Shown here: in pieces, positions 24,237 through 29,959 of the stretch | How the letters are laid out: each line of letters begins with the position of its first letter | Numbering within the stretch: the stretch's first letter is position 1 | DNA from: an uncultured Lachnospiraceae bacterium | GTDB taxonomy: Bacteria; Bacillota; Clostridia; Lachnospirales; Lachnospiraceae | Direction: 5' to 3' | NCBI GenBank assembly: GCA_910588295.1 | Contig: CAJUQO010000041.1 | Span: forward strand, 1-29,959 | Length of the DNA: 29,959 nucleotides | Notes under the pieces: generated by a model | Database searches by the model: none | What the model saw: only the letters and a program-made list of their open reading frames with translations | What the model was told of the DNA's origin: nothing | Translations under genes and position numbers: made by a program

Positions 24237-24533
24237 ATGGGTGAGTACAATGGCGCGGCAGTGGGCGCGTTTGAGACAGACAGTTATCTTGTGGCCTGTG
24301 TGGCGGTTGACGCGGCTGTGAAGGCGGCGGATGTAAAGGTGGAAGGTGTGGAACGCAACCGTCTTGGCAGCGGCGCCTGTGTGAAGCTCCGCGGAAGGAT
24401 TTCGGATGTACAGGCGGCCATGGATGCGGCCGGGGAAGCGGCGCGGCGGATGTCCCCGGTGACAAAGAGCGTGGTCATTCCGGCTCCCACAGAAGGGACG
24501 GAGAAGATGCTGCAGATGACGATTCAGAAATAG
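24237..24533 (+). CDS. Bacterial microcompartment (BMC) shell protein, BMC-H type
   Basis: A 98-residue single-BMC-domain protein of the PduA/EutM/CcmK kind, which forms flat hexamers that tile the facets of protein-shelled organelles. The fold pattern is clear: AVGAFETDSYLVACVAVDAA (strand and helix), VKVEGVERNRLGSGACVKLR with the pore loop LGSG at 43-46, then GRISDVQAAMDAAGEAA. The ATG at 24237 is set by GGGAGG at 24226-24231; an upstream in-frame ATG at 24168 falls on the promoter. It is the first of two adjacent shell genes. No signature enzyme of a known microcompartment (diol dehydratase, ethanolamine lyase, glycyl radical enzyme, aldehyde dehydrogenase) lies in the window. Confidence 0.9.
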   Translation: MGEYNGAAVGAFETDSYLVACVAVDAAVKAADVKVEGVERNRLGSGACVKLRGRISDVQAAMDAAGEAARRMSPVTKSVVIPAPTEGTEKMLQMTIQK

Positions 24534-24557
24534 CAGGACACAGATAAGGAGAGAGTG

Positions 24558-24848
24558 ATGAAAGACGGTGCTTACGGATTAGTGGAAGTGTTGGGAAGCT
24601 CGAATGCTGTTGTCTGTGTGGACAGGATGGTCAAGACTTCCGATGTATATTTTAAGACATGGAATACCCGTTGCGGCGGCCATACGACTATTTTCATGGC
24701 CGGGGATCTGTCCTCCGTGAATGCGGCGGTCAGCGCGGTGGCGGAGAATCCGCCCTGTCAGGTGTTTTATACGGCAGTAATCTCCAATCCCCATGAGGAG
24801 ATGGTAAAGTTTGTTGAGGAGATGGCTGCGAAATTTCCTGGGAAATAG
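24558..24848 (+). CDS. Second BMC-domain shell protein
   Basis: A 96-residue BMC-domain protein, clearly related to but diverged from its upstream neighbour. The start AYGLVEVLGSSNAVVCVDRM is typical. The predicted pore loop is TRCGGHTT (37-44) instead of the common K-x-G-S-G, with a cysteine and a histidine at or near the pore, and the C-terminus has a helical extension (EEMVKFVEEMAAKF). The ATG at 24558 is preferred; a GTG three bases earlier is too close to the GGAG site at 24548-24551. It lies 24 bp after the first shell gene. A repeat hairpin and a terminator follow, so the operon consists of two shell genes only. The altered pore suggests different permeability or a metal site; that is inference. 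Confidence 0.87.
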   Translation: MKDGAYGLVEVLGSSNAVVCVDRMVKTSDVYFKTWNTRCGGHTTIFMAGDLSSVNAAVSAVAENPPCQVFYTAVISNPHEEMVKFVEEMAAKFPGK

Positions 24849-24909
24849 GCAGGGAAGCGACGGTTCGGCAGATCCGGGCCGTTGTGCTGAAACTGTATAG
24901 GCAAAAAAG

Positions 24910-24937
24910 TTACAGTTTTGCCGGCGGCTGATCTGTA
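24910..24937 (+). repeat. Palindromic intergenic repeat, copy 2
   Basis: TTACAGTTTTGCCGGCGGCTGATCTGTA resembles the hairpin after smpB (both share an ACAGTT-TGCCGG-GGCTGA-CTGT layout). The stem is shorter here (TACAG with CTGTA), and AAACTGTA just upstream offers an alternative pairing. Confidence 0.55.
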
Positions 24938-24949
24938 CCCCCAAAAAGT

Positions 24950-24976
24950 CCTGTCTGAAAGCAGACAGGTTTTTTT
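24950..24976 (+). terminator. Rho-independent terminator of the BMC operon
   Basis: CCTGTCTG (24950-24957), an AAAG loop, CAGACAGG (24962-24969) and seven T residues. It separates the two shell genes from the CLC gene. Confidence 0.9.
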
Positions 24977-25007
24977 GCGCAGTTCATATGATGGAGGGTG
25001 AGGAAAA

Positions 25008-26327
25008 ATGAGAGAGGAAAGAGAGCATTTGCGGAAGCTTGTGAAGATCGCCGCTCATTTGGCGCGCCATATGATGTTTAAGCTGTGGGCCTGTGTGCGG
25101 TGGGTATTGCTGGCCATATTGGCGGGGCTGGCGGTGGGGGCCTACAGCACGCTGTTTGCCTGGTGTATGACGAAGGTGACGGGATGTCGGGAAACCTGCG
25201 GATGGCTGCTGTATCTGCTGCCCTTTGGCGGGCTTGCCATCGTGTTTTCCTACCGGCTGGCCAGAATTGAGAAAGACCGGGGGACGAACCTGGTGATCCA
25301 CTCTATCCATGCCCGGGATGACGTACCGGGCCGGATGTCATTGCTGATCTTTATTTCCACCATTCTGACCCATCTGTTCGGCGGGTCGGCGGGCCGCGAG
25401 GGGGCGGCTCTGCAGATGGGAGGCAGCCTGGGAAATCTGCTGGGGCGCCTGTTCCGCATGGACGAGAGGAACCGGAAAATCATGATCATGTGCGGGATGA
25501 GTGCGGCTTTCGCGGCGGTGTTCGGCACGCCCATGGCGGCGGCGGTGTTTTCCATGGAGGTTATCAGCGTGGGTATCATGCATTACTCGGCCCTGGTGCC
25601 CTGCATGTTCGCGGCGCTTATTGCCTCCCGGTTTGCCGCCACCTTAGGGATCACGCCGGAGTCATTCACCATTGAATCTATCCCCCGGCTTAATGTGGAG
25701 AACGGTACGAAGATGTTTATTCTGGCGGTCTGCTGCGCAGGTTTGAGTATCCTGTTTTGTATGCTCCTTCATATGGCGGGGCATCTGTATCAACAGTATT
25801 TTGCCAATCCCTATGTCCGGGTGTTCGCGGGCGGCTGCCTGGTTGTGGCGCTGACGCTGTTGTGCGGCGTCCGGGATTACAACGGCGCCGGGATCGGAGT
25901 CATTGAGAGGGCCATGTCCGGCGAGGTGGCGCCTTGGGCCTTTCTTTTAAAAATGGTGTTCACCGCCCTGACGCTGGGAGCCGGGTTTAAGGGCGGCGAG
26001 ATCGTGCCCACTTTCTTTGTGGGAGCCACCTTTGGCTGTCTCTTCGGGCAGATTGCCGGTCTGTCCCCCTCCCTCTGCGCGGCGGCGGGCATGGCGGCCA
26101 CTTTCTGCGGAGTGACAAACTGTCCGATTTCCACGCTGCTGATCAGTTTTGAGCTGTTCGGCTTTGAAGGAATTCCTTATTTTATGATAGCGATATCCGT
26201 CAGTTATCTCTTGTCCGGTTATAAGGGGCTGTACAGCGACCAGATCATTGTGTATTCCAAATACCGCCCTCAGTTTATCAACCGGCTGGCCGGAGATGAG
26301 TCCGAGGATGACCTGATTCACAGCTGA
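25008..26327 (+). CDS. CLC-family anion channel / antiporter (CLC-F-like)
   Basis: A 439-residue polytopic membrane protein of the CLC family. The gating-glutamate motif is GGSAGREGAALQMGG with Glu131, preceded by LTHLFGG. The later anion-binding region reads GFKGGEIVPTFFVGATFG. These two motifs resemble the fluoride/proton antiporter branch (CLC-F), where GREG-x-x-VQMG and GGE-x-x-P-x-FF-x-GA occur, better than the chloride antiporters (GREGP and GGIFxP). Fluoride export is therefore a reasonable inference, but I found no fluoride riboswitch upstream. The ATG follows GGAGGGTGAGG. It stands between the BMC terminator and the trpS promoter, so it is probably a single-gene unit. Confidence 0.88.
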   Translation: MREEREHLRKLVKIAAHLARHMMFKLWACVRWVLLAILAGLAVGAYSTLFAWCMTKVTGCRETCGWLLYLLPFGGLAIVFSYRLARIEKDRGTNLVIHSIHARDDVPGRMSLLIFISTILTHLFGGSAGREGAALQMGGSLGNLLGRLFRMDERNRKIMIMCGMSAAFAAVFGTPMAAAVFSMEVISVGIMHYSALVPCMFAALIASRFAATLGITPESFTIESIPRLNVENGTKMFILAVCCAGLSILFCMLLHMAGHLYQQYFANPYVRVFAGGCLVVALTLLCGVRDYNGAGIGVIERAMSGEVAPWAFLLKMVFTALTLGAGFKGGEIVPTFFVGATFGCLFGQIAGLSPSLCAAAGMAATFCGVTNCPISTLLISFELFGFEGIPYFMIAISVSYLLSGYKGLYSDQIIVYSKYRPQFINRLAGDESEDDLIHS

Positions 26328-26342
26328 GACCGGGAAAAGTGA

Positions 26343-26371
26343 TTGTTTTGCCCGGAGGTGTGTAGTATAAT
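26343..26371 (+). promoter_or_regulatory. Putative trpS promoter
   Basis: TTGTTT (26343-26348), a 17-bp spacer and consensus TATAAT (26366-26371), 28 bp before the trpS start. There is no room for a T-box leader between it and the gene. Confidence 0.55.
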
Positions 26372-26398
26372 ACAGCCTGTAGGAGGAAAATTGTAATT

Positions 26399-27487
26399 AT
26401 GGGAAAAATAATATTGACAGGCGACAGGCCCACGGGAAGGCTGCATGTGGGGCATTATGTGGGTTCTCTGCGCAGGCGTGTGGAGCTGCAGAACTCCGGT
26501 GAGTATGAGAAAATATTTATCATGATCGCCGATGCCCAGGCGCTCACGGACAATTTTGAGAATCCGGAGAAGGTGCGCCAGAATATCATTGAGGTGGCGC
26601 TGGACTATCTGTCCTGCGGTCTTGATCCGGTGGTGTCCACGCTGTTTATCCAGTCCCAGATCCCGGAGCTTACGGAGCTGACTTTTTACTACATGAATCT
26701 TGTAACGGTATCTCGGCTGCAGAGGAATCCCACGGTGAAAGCGGAGATCCAGCTGCGCAATTTTGAGGCCAGCATTCCGGTGGGCTTTTTTACGTATCCT
26801 ATCAGCCAGGCCTCGGACATTACGGCTTTTAAGGCTACCACGGTACCAGTGGGCGAGGATCAGCTCCCGATGATCGAACAGACCCGGGAGATTGTCCGCA
26901 AATTTAACAGCATTTACGGCGAGGCCCTGGTGGAACCCGACGTGCTGCTGCCGGAGAATGAGGCCTGTATGCGTCTGCCTGGTATCGACGGAAAGGCCAA
27001 GATGAGTAAATCCCTGGGCAACTGCATCTATCTGGCGGATGACCCGGAGGATGTGAGAAAGAAAATTATGAGCATGTACACCGACCCGTTGCATCTGATG
27101 GTGTCCGATCCCGGCCATCTGGAGGGGAATACGGTGTTTATTTATCTGGATGCTTTCTGCAAGCAGGAGCATTTTGAGCGGTATCTGCCGGAGTACGCGA
27201 ATCTGGACGAGCTGAAAGGCCATTACAAACGGGGCGGCCTCGGTGATGTGAAAGTGAAGAAATTCCTGAATAAGATCATGCAGGAGACTTTGGAGCCTAT
27301 CCGCGCCCGCCGCAAAGAGTATGAGAAGGACATCCCGGCAGTGTACGAGATACTGAGGGCCGGAAGTGAGAAGGCCCGCGAGGAGGCGGCCCGGACGCTG
27401 GAGGATGTGAAGGCGGCCATGCGGATTAATTATTTTGACGATCAGGAGATGATCCGGGCACAGGCCGACCGGTATGAACAGCATTAA
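26399..27487 (+). CDS. trpS: Tryptophan--tRNA ligase
   Basis: A 362-residue class I aminoacyl-tRNA synthetase charging tRNA-Trp, needed for translation in the cytoplasm. The HIGH-type motif is TGRLHVGHY (HVGH at 16-19) and the KMSKS loop is at 201-205 in GKAKMSKSLGN. GEDQLPMIEQTREI is the usual tryptophanyl-adenylate-binding region. The protein is some 30 residues longer than the E. coli enzyme, mostly in the C-terminal half, a length I have the impression is common in Clostridia. The ATG at 26399 follows AGGAGG. The leader is short, so T-box control seems absent. Confidence 0.96.
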   Translation: MGKIILTGDRPTGRLHVGHYVGSLRRRVELQNSGEYEKIFIMIADAQALTDNFENPEKVRQNIIEVALDYLSCGLDPVVSTLFIQSQIPELTELTFYYMNLVTVSRLQRNPTVKAEIQLRNFEASIPVGFFTYPISQASDITAFKATTVPVGEDQLPMIEQTREIVRKFNSIYGEALVEPDVLLPENEACMRLPGIDGKAKMSKSLGNCIYLADDPEDVRKKIMSMYTDPLHLMVSDPGHLEGNTVFIYLDAFCKQEHFERYLPEYANLDELKGHYKRGGLGDVKVKKFLNKIMQETLEPIRARRKEYEKDIPAVYEILRAGSEKAREEAARTLEDVKAAMRINYFDDQEMIRAQADRYEQH

Positions 27488-27652
27488 ACAGGAGGCAAGA
27501 TTTTAAGAAATCTTCATAATGTATGTATAGGGTTTTTGAAACATATGTGTTACACTTTAGCTGTCGGCGGAGGGTATACCGCTGGAACGTATAGTGGCAA
27601 TCCGGTGTATCGGAGCTGTTGTAAAAAGCATATATATGCGAGGAGGATTGAT

Positions 27653-28324
27653 ATGAAGACGATGAAAAAAATTCTGATGTCTCTGCTGCTGGTCTTGTCT
27701 GCAGTGATGTTCCTGCCTGGAGCGGTTCAGGCCAAAACAAAAACGGAGTCTCTGAGCACTTCGGTGAAAGCTTTCATCAAGGCTGCGAAAAAGATGGACG
27801 AGAAACAACTGGATAAATATGTGAGGGACTGGGAGGACTACAGCTCAGAGGATGTGAAGTATGCGCTGCCCAAAACATACCGCGTGATAAAGAAGAATGC
27901 ATCCAAGGTTACTTACAAGGTTGTATCAAAAAAGAAAAAAGGGAATACGGCCACAGTTGTCCTGCAGGTAAAATATCCGAAATATACGAAAGCCATAGGC
28001 CGAATGGTTAAGGCTTTGGAAAAATATTATGAGAAAAAATACGGTTTTACCGATGCGGGGATGGGGATGCCGATGCCGAATGATCTCAGCCAGAAAGAGA
28101 TTGAAAAGATGGTCAGTGAGATGCTGGATGAGATGGATACGCTTTGTGCCGGGCAGATAAAGAAGTGTCCTAAGAGCGGTACCGCAAGCAAGAAAATCAT
28201 AGTCACTTTTGTGAAGAGCGGAAGCCGCTGGGTAATGAAAAAAATGCCCAAAGCCCTGGCTAATGCGATGTACTGTGATCTGATCAGGAGCGCCGAAAAA
28301 GCGGAGCCTATACCCGTGGTATGA
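27653..28324 (+). CDS. Secreted lysine-rich protein of unknown function
   Basis: A 223-residue protein with a clear signal peptide (MKTMKKILMS, a hydrophobic core, and a likely signal-peptidase I site after AVQA near residue 27), with no lipobox cysteine, so it should be released or loosely surface-bound. The mature part is lysine-rich. It begins SVKAFIKAAKKMDEKQLDKYV, which resembles the start of NTF2-like extracellular domains (DUF4878/DUF5105 type), followed by beta-strand-like segments (KVTYKVVSKKKK, TATVVLQVKY, KIIVTFVKSGSRW) and a Met/Pro-rich loop MGMPMPND. I do not recognise a specific family. The ATG at 27653 is fixed by GGAGG six bases upstream. It lies alone between trpS and a hairpin cluster. 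Confidence 0.8.
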   Translation: MKTMKKILMSLLLVLSAVMFLPGAVQAKTKTESLSTSVKAFIKAAKKMDEKQLDKYVRDWEDYSSEDVKYALPKTYRVIKKNASKVTYKVVSKKKKGNTATVVLQVKYPKYTKAIGRMVKALEKYYEKKYGFTDAGMGMPMPNDLSQKEIEKMVSEMLDEMDTLCAGQIKKCPKSGTASKKIIVTFVKSGSRWVMKKMPKALANAMYCDLIRSAEKAEPIPVV

Positions 28325-28325
28325 G

Positions 28326-28464
28326 ATGGCAGGAGTGCCATAAGGCAGATCCTCTGCCTGTGAAGCGGCCTGGTCAGCAATGCCCGGTAGACAGACGTAT
28401 GTCTGTAATGAAAAGGGGAATGCGTTCAGTGAGTTTGGCTGCAGCCCGGTGGGAACCGGGCTGT
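28326..28464 (+). other. Cluster of stem-loops between two genes
   Basis: Four short perfect or near-perfect stems follow one another: ATGGCA/TGCCAT (28326-28341), AGGCAGA/TCTGCCT (28343-28359), ACAGAC/GTCTGT (28391-28406) and GCAGCCCGGT/ACCGGGCTGT (28441-28464, with one G-U pair). The last is followed by GGCATTTTT and could terminate the secreted-protein transcript. Confidence 0.55.
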
Positions 28465-28533
28465 GGCATTTTTGTGTTGATGGTATATTTTGCATAATGC
28501 TTTGAGAGGGGCATCGCTGAAAGGAAACGGGAT

Positions 28534-29769
28534 ATGTATACGGATGTGCTGAAAACCGAGAAAAATTTCAGATATATACTGGCAGCAAACTGCATAAGCC
28601 GTTTTGGGGATTCCCTGGATGCCATCGCCTACAGCTGGATGGTTTATCAACTGACCGGATCCATGGCCTGGCTGTCCGTCATACTGGGCGTCAATATGAT
28701 TCCGACGGTTCTGTTTCAGCCGCTGGCCGGGGCATCTACGGAATATTTTAATAAAAAAAGAGTGATCGTAAATTGTGATATTTTCCGGGGGCTGACTGTA
28801 TTGTTTACATGTGTTCTTTTGGCCTCCGGTTTTATGGAACCCTGGCATCTGTTGGTTTTGACATTTCTAAATTCCTCTGTGGAAGCGTTGCGGATCCCCC
28901 ATGGTCTGGCTGTTTTGCCTCAAATACTGGAAAAGGAACATTATAAAAGCGCCATATCTCTGGATCAGGGAACGCGGAGAACTGCTGAATTGGTCGGGAT
29001 GGGCTGCGCCGGTATCATTGTTGGGGTAATCGGTGTGGGCGGAGCCCTGTTTATAGATGCTCTGACTTTTCTGGTTTCGGGTTGGCTTCTGTCATGTTTG
29101 AAAATGGATGAAAAGAAGAATAAAGGGGAACGTTTTCAAGTTAAGACGTATCTGTCTTCTCTGAAAGAGGGATTTGTCTATTTCCGTAAAAACGATCTGG
29201 CGATGGTAGTATGTGCCATATGTGTGCTGCAGAATTTATGTACGCTGCCCATAGATAATCTCCGTGCGGCTTATATAAGCGAATATCTGGGGCTGGATGT
29301 CATAGCCATGTCTGTAGGGGGTACGGCAGTTACGGTCGGGATGATCCTGGGGGCGTTTTTACTGCCGCTTCTGTCGGCGAAAGTGTCGGAAAAATGGCTG
29401 CTGGTCTATGGCGGTGTTCTGATCGGCATATTCTATTTTCTGTATCTTCTGGTCGGTATGGTTCCTTTTACAGAAGGCAAATATGCCTGTTATTTTGTTA
29501 CGGCCCTGTTTTTCGGTATCCTGAACGCCATGGTGGGCGCCGCGGTTCAGGTTGTATTCGTATCCCGGACGCCGGAGGCACTGGTGGGAAGGATCGGCGG
29601 CATATTCAATGCGCTGGCCTGTTCGTCCCTGCCGGTCGGTTCATTTGTGCTGGCAGGGCTGACGACGGCGTTATCGATAAAAGAATTGTATGTGGTTATG
29701 GGATTTTTGACCATGGTGATTTTTATGTTGACAGGACAGTGGAAAGGTATTGCGAATTTGGAAGAATAG
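28534..29769 (+). CDS. MFS transporter (MefA/EntS-like efflux type)
   Basis: A 411-residue membrane protein of the major facilitator superfamily with about 12 hydrophobic segments. The N-terminus ILAANCISRFGDSLDAIAYS and the loop FNKKRVIVNCDIFRG between TM2 and TM3 match the MFS_3-type exporters that include macrolide (MefA) and siderophore (EntS) efflux pumps. Substrate cannot be told from sequence, and resistance should not be assumed. The ATG at 28534 follows AAAGGA. A LysR-type regulator begins 140 bp downstream on the same strand, but there is no strong sign that it controls this gene. Confidence 0.9.
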   Translation: MYTDVLKTEKNFRYILAANCISRFGDSLDAIAYSWMVYQLTGSMAWLSVILGVNMIPTVLFQPLAGASTEYFNKKRVIVNCDIFRGLTVLFTCVLLASGFMEPWHLLVLTFLNSSVEALRIPHGLAVLPQILEKEHYKSAISLDQGTRRTAELVGMGCAGIIVGVIGVGGALFIDALTFLVSGWLLSCLKMDEKKNKGERFQVKTYLSSLKEGFVYFRKNDLAMVVCAICVLQNLCTLPIDNLRAAYISEYLGLDVIAMSVGGTAVTVGMILGAFLLPLLSAKVSEKWLLVYGGVLIGIFYFLYLLVGMVPFTEGKYACYFVTALFFGILNAMVGAAVQVVFVSRTPEALVGRIGGIFNALACSSLPVGSFVLAGLTTALSIKELYVVMGFLTMVIFMLTGQWKGIANLEE

Positions 29770-29777
29770 AAATATAG

Positions 29778-29805
29778 TGCCGGTGGTGGGACTCGGGCCC
29801 ACGCC
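29778..29805 (-). pseudogene. Possible tRNA 3'-end relic
   Basis: On the minus strand GTGGG-CCCGAGT-CCCAC forms a five-base stem with a seven-base loop, like a tRNA T-arm with the TT of the TTCGA loop changed to CC, followed by CACCGGCA like an acceptor strand. No D-arm or anticodon arm is found upstream on that strand, so this is at most a fragment. Confidence 0.25.
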
Positions 29806-29821
29806 GCGTTATTTTGTAAAA

Positions 29822-29858
29822 CTCAGTGTTTAGGCCGAAAAATCGCTTAAACACTGGG
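29822..29858 (+). terminator. Hairpin after the MFS gene, probable terminator
   Basis: CAGTGTTTA (29824-29832) and TAAACACTG (29848-29856) pair, extended by G-U and GC pairs on both sides to about 14 bp, followed by a T-rich but interrupted stretch. It lies 50 bp after the MFS stop codon. Confidence 0.5.
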
Positions 29859-29908
29859 CTTTGTTCTGTTTCCTTTATATAATTAAGAGCATGATTGGAG
29901 GAACGGAT

Positions 29909-29959
29909 ATGACATTACAGCAATTAAAATATATGATAACAGTAGCGGAAAAAGGTTCT
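29909..29959 (+). CDS. LysR-family transcriptional regulator, N-terminus (cut by window end)
   Basis: Only the first 17 codons are present (MTLQQLKYMITVAEKGS), which match the start of the LysR winged-helix domain (usually M-x-L-x-QL-x-Y-F-x-x-VAE-x-GS). The ATG at 29909 follows GGAGGA at 29897-29902. The rest of the gene lies outside the window, so the effector and targets cannot be assessed. Confidence 0.8.
   Translation, partial: MTLQQLKYMITVAEKGS

Noticed and set aside
24849..25007. Possible fluoride riboswitch before the CLC gene
   Set aside because: The conserved GATGG...CGCC core is absent; the region is occupied by the repeat hairpin and a terminator.
26372..26398. T-box leader for trpS
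   Set aside because: Only about 20-30 bases lie between the likely promoter and the start codon, far too short for a T-box.
26318..27484. Minus-strand open frame (388 codons) opposite trpS
   Set aside because: It mirrors trpS almost end to end and shows a His/Leu/Arg-rich composition typical of antisense frames.
1..29959. CRISPR array, insertion sequence or transposase
   Set aside because: No regularly spaced repeats and no transposase or integrase motifs were seen on either strand.

Overview
The window looks like the chromosome of a gut-type member of the Clostridia, most likely Lachnospiraceae. This is inferred from gene content and style, not from a database search. Supporting signs are strong AGGAGG ribosome binding sites with several GTG/TTG starts, moderately GC-rich coding sequence, glycan-foraging genes (an alpha-galactosidase next to a sugar ABC importer, and a GH51 arabinofuranosidase), glycolytic genes near secG-rnr-smpB-ssrA, and a tmRNA tag ending in ADENYALAA. 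There is no rRNA, no CRISPR array, and no insertion sequence or phage structural gene.

Layout. 1-5.9 kb: a CUT1-type sugar importer (lipoprotein and two permeases, no ATPase) followed by a GH36 alpha-galactosidase, probably for raffinose/melibiose-type sugars. 6.0-8.7 kb: an arylamine N-acetyltransferase (minus strand) divergent from an alpha/beta hydrolase, with a palindrome-rich region between them, then a cytidylate-kinase-like protein. 9.0-14.6 kb: gpmI, a small SMC/ABC-like ATPase coupled to a 51-residue membrane microprotein carrying the GGADGPT motif of sodium-pump decarboxylases, a GH51 arabinofuranosidase, a rhomboid protease and a DUF3786 protein. 14.7-19.6 kb: eno, secG, rnr, smpB and ssrA (glycolysis, protein export, RNA decay, trans-translation rescue).

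19.7-23.9 kb, directly downstream of ssrA, is an accessory-looking block mostly on the minus strand: an XRE regulator with a Uma2-family nuclease, a frameshifted XRE pseudogene whose frameshift lies inside a perfect 12-bp palindrome, and a four-gene operon (MerR regulator with membrane segments and a zinc ribbon, PLDc_N-like membrane protein, ABC ATPase, ABC-2 permease). That operon is driven by a promoter with the 19-bp spacer typical of MerR control.

24.2-25.0 kb holds a compact two-gene operon encoding only bacterial microcompartment (BMC) shell proteins, bounded by its own promoter and terminator, with no encapsulated enzyme nearby. It is followed by a CLC antiporter whose motifs resemble the fluoride-type (CLC-F) clade, trpS, a secreted lysine-rich protein of unknown function, an MFS transporter and the first codons of a LysR-type regulator cut by the window edge.

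The observations most worth a second look are the orphan BMC shell operon, the coupled ATPase-microprotein pair, the membrane-bound MerR/ABC operon and the palindrome-templated frameshift in the XRE pseudogene.
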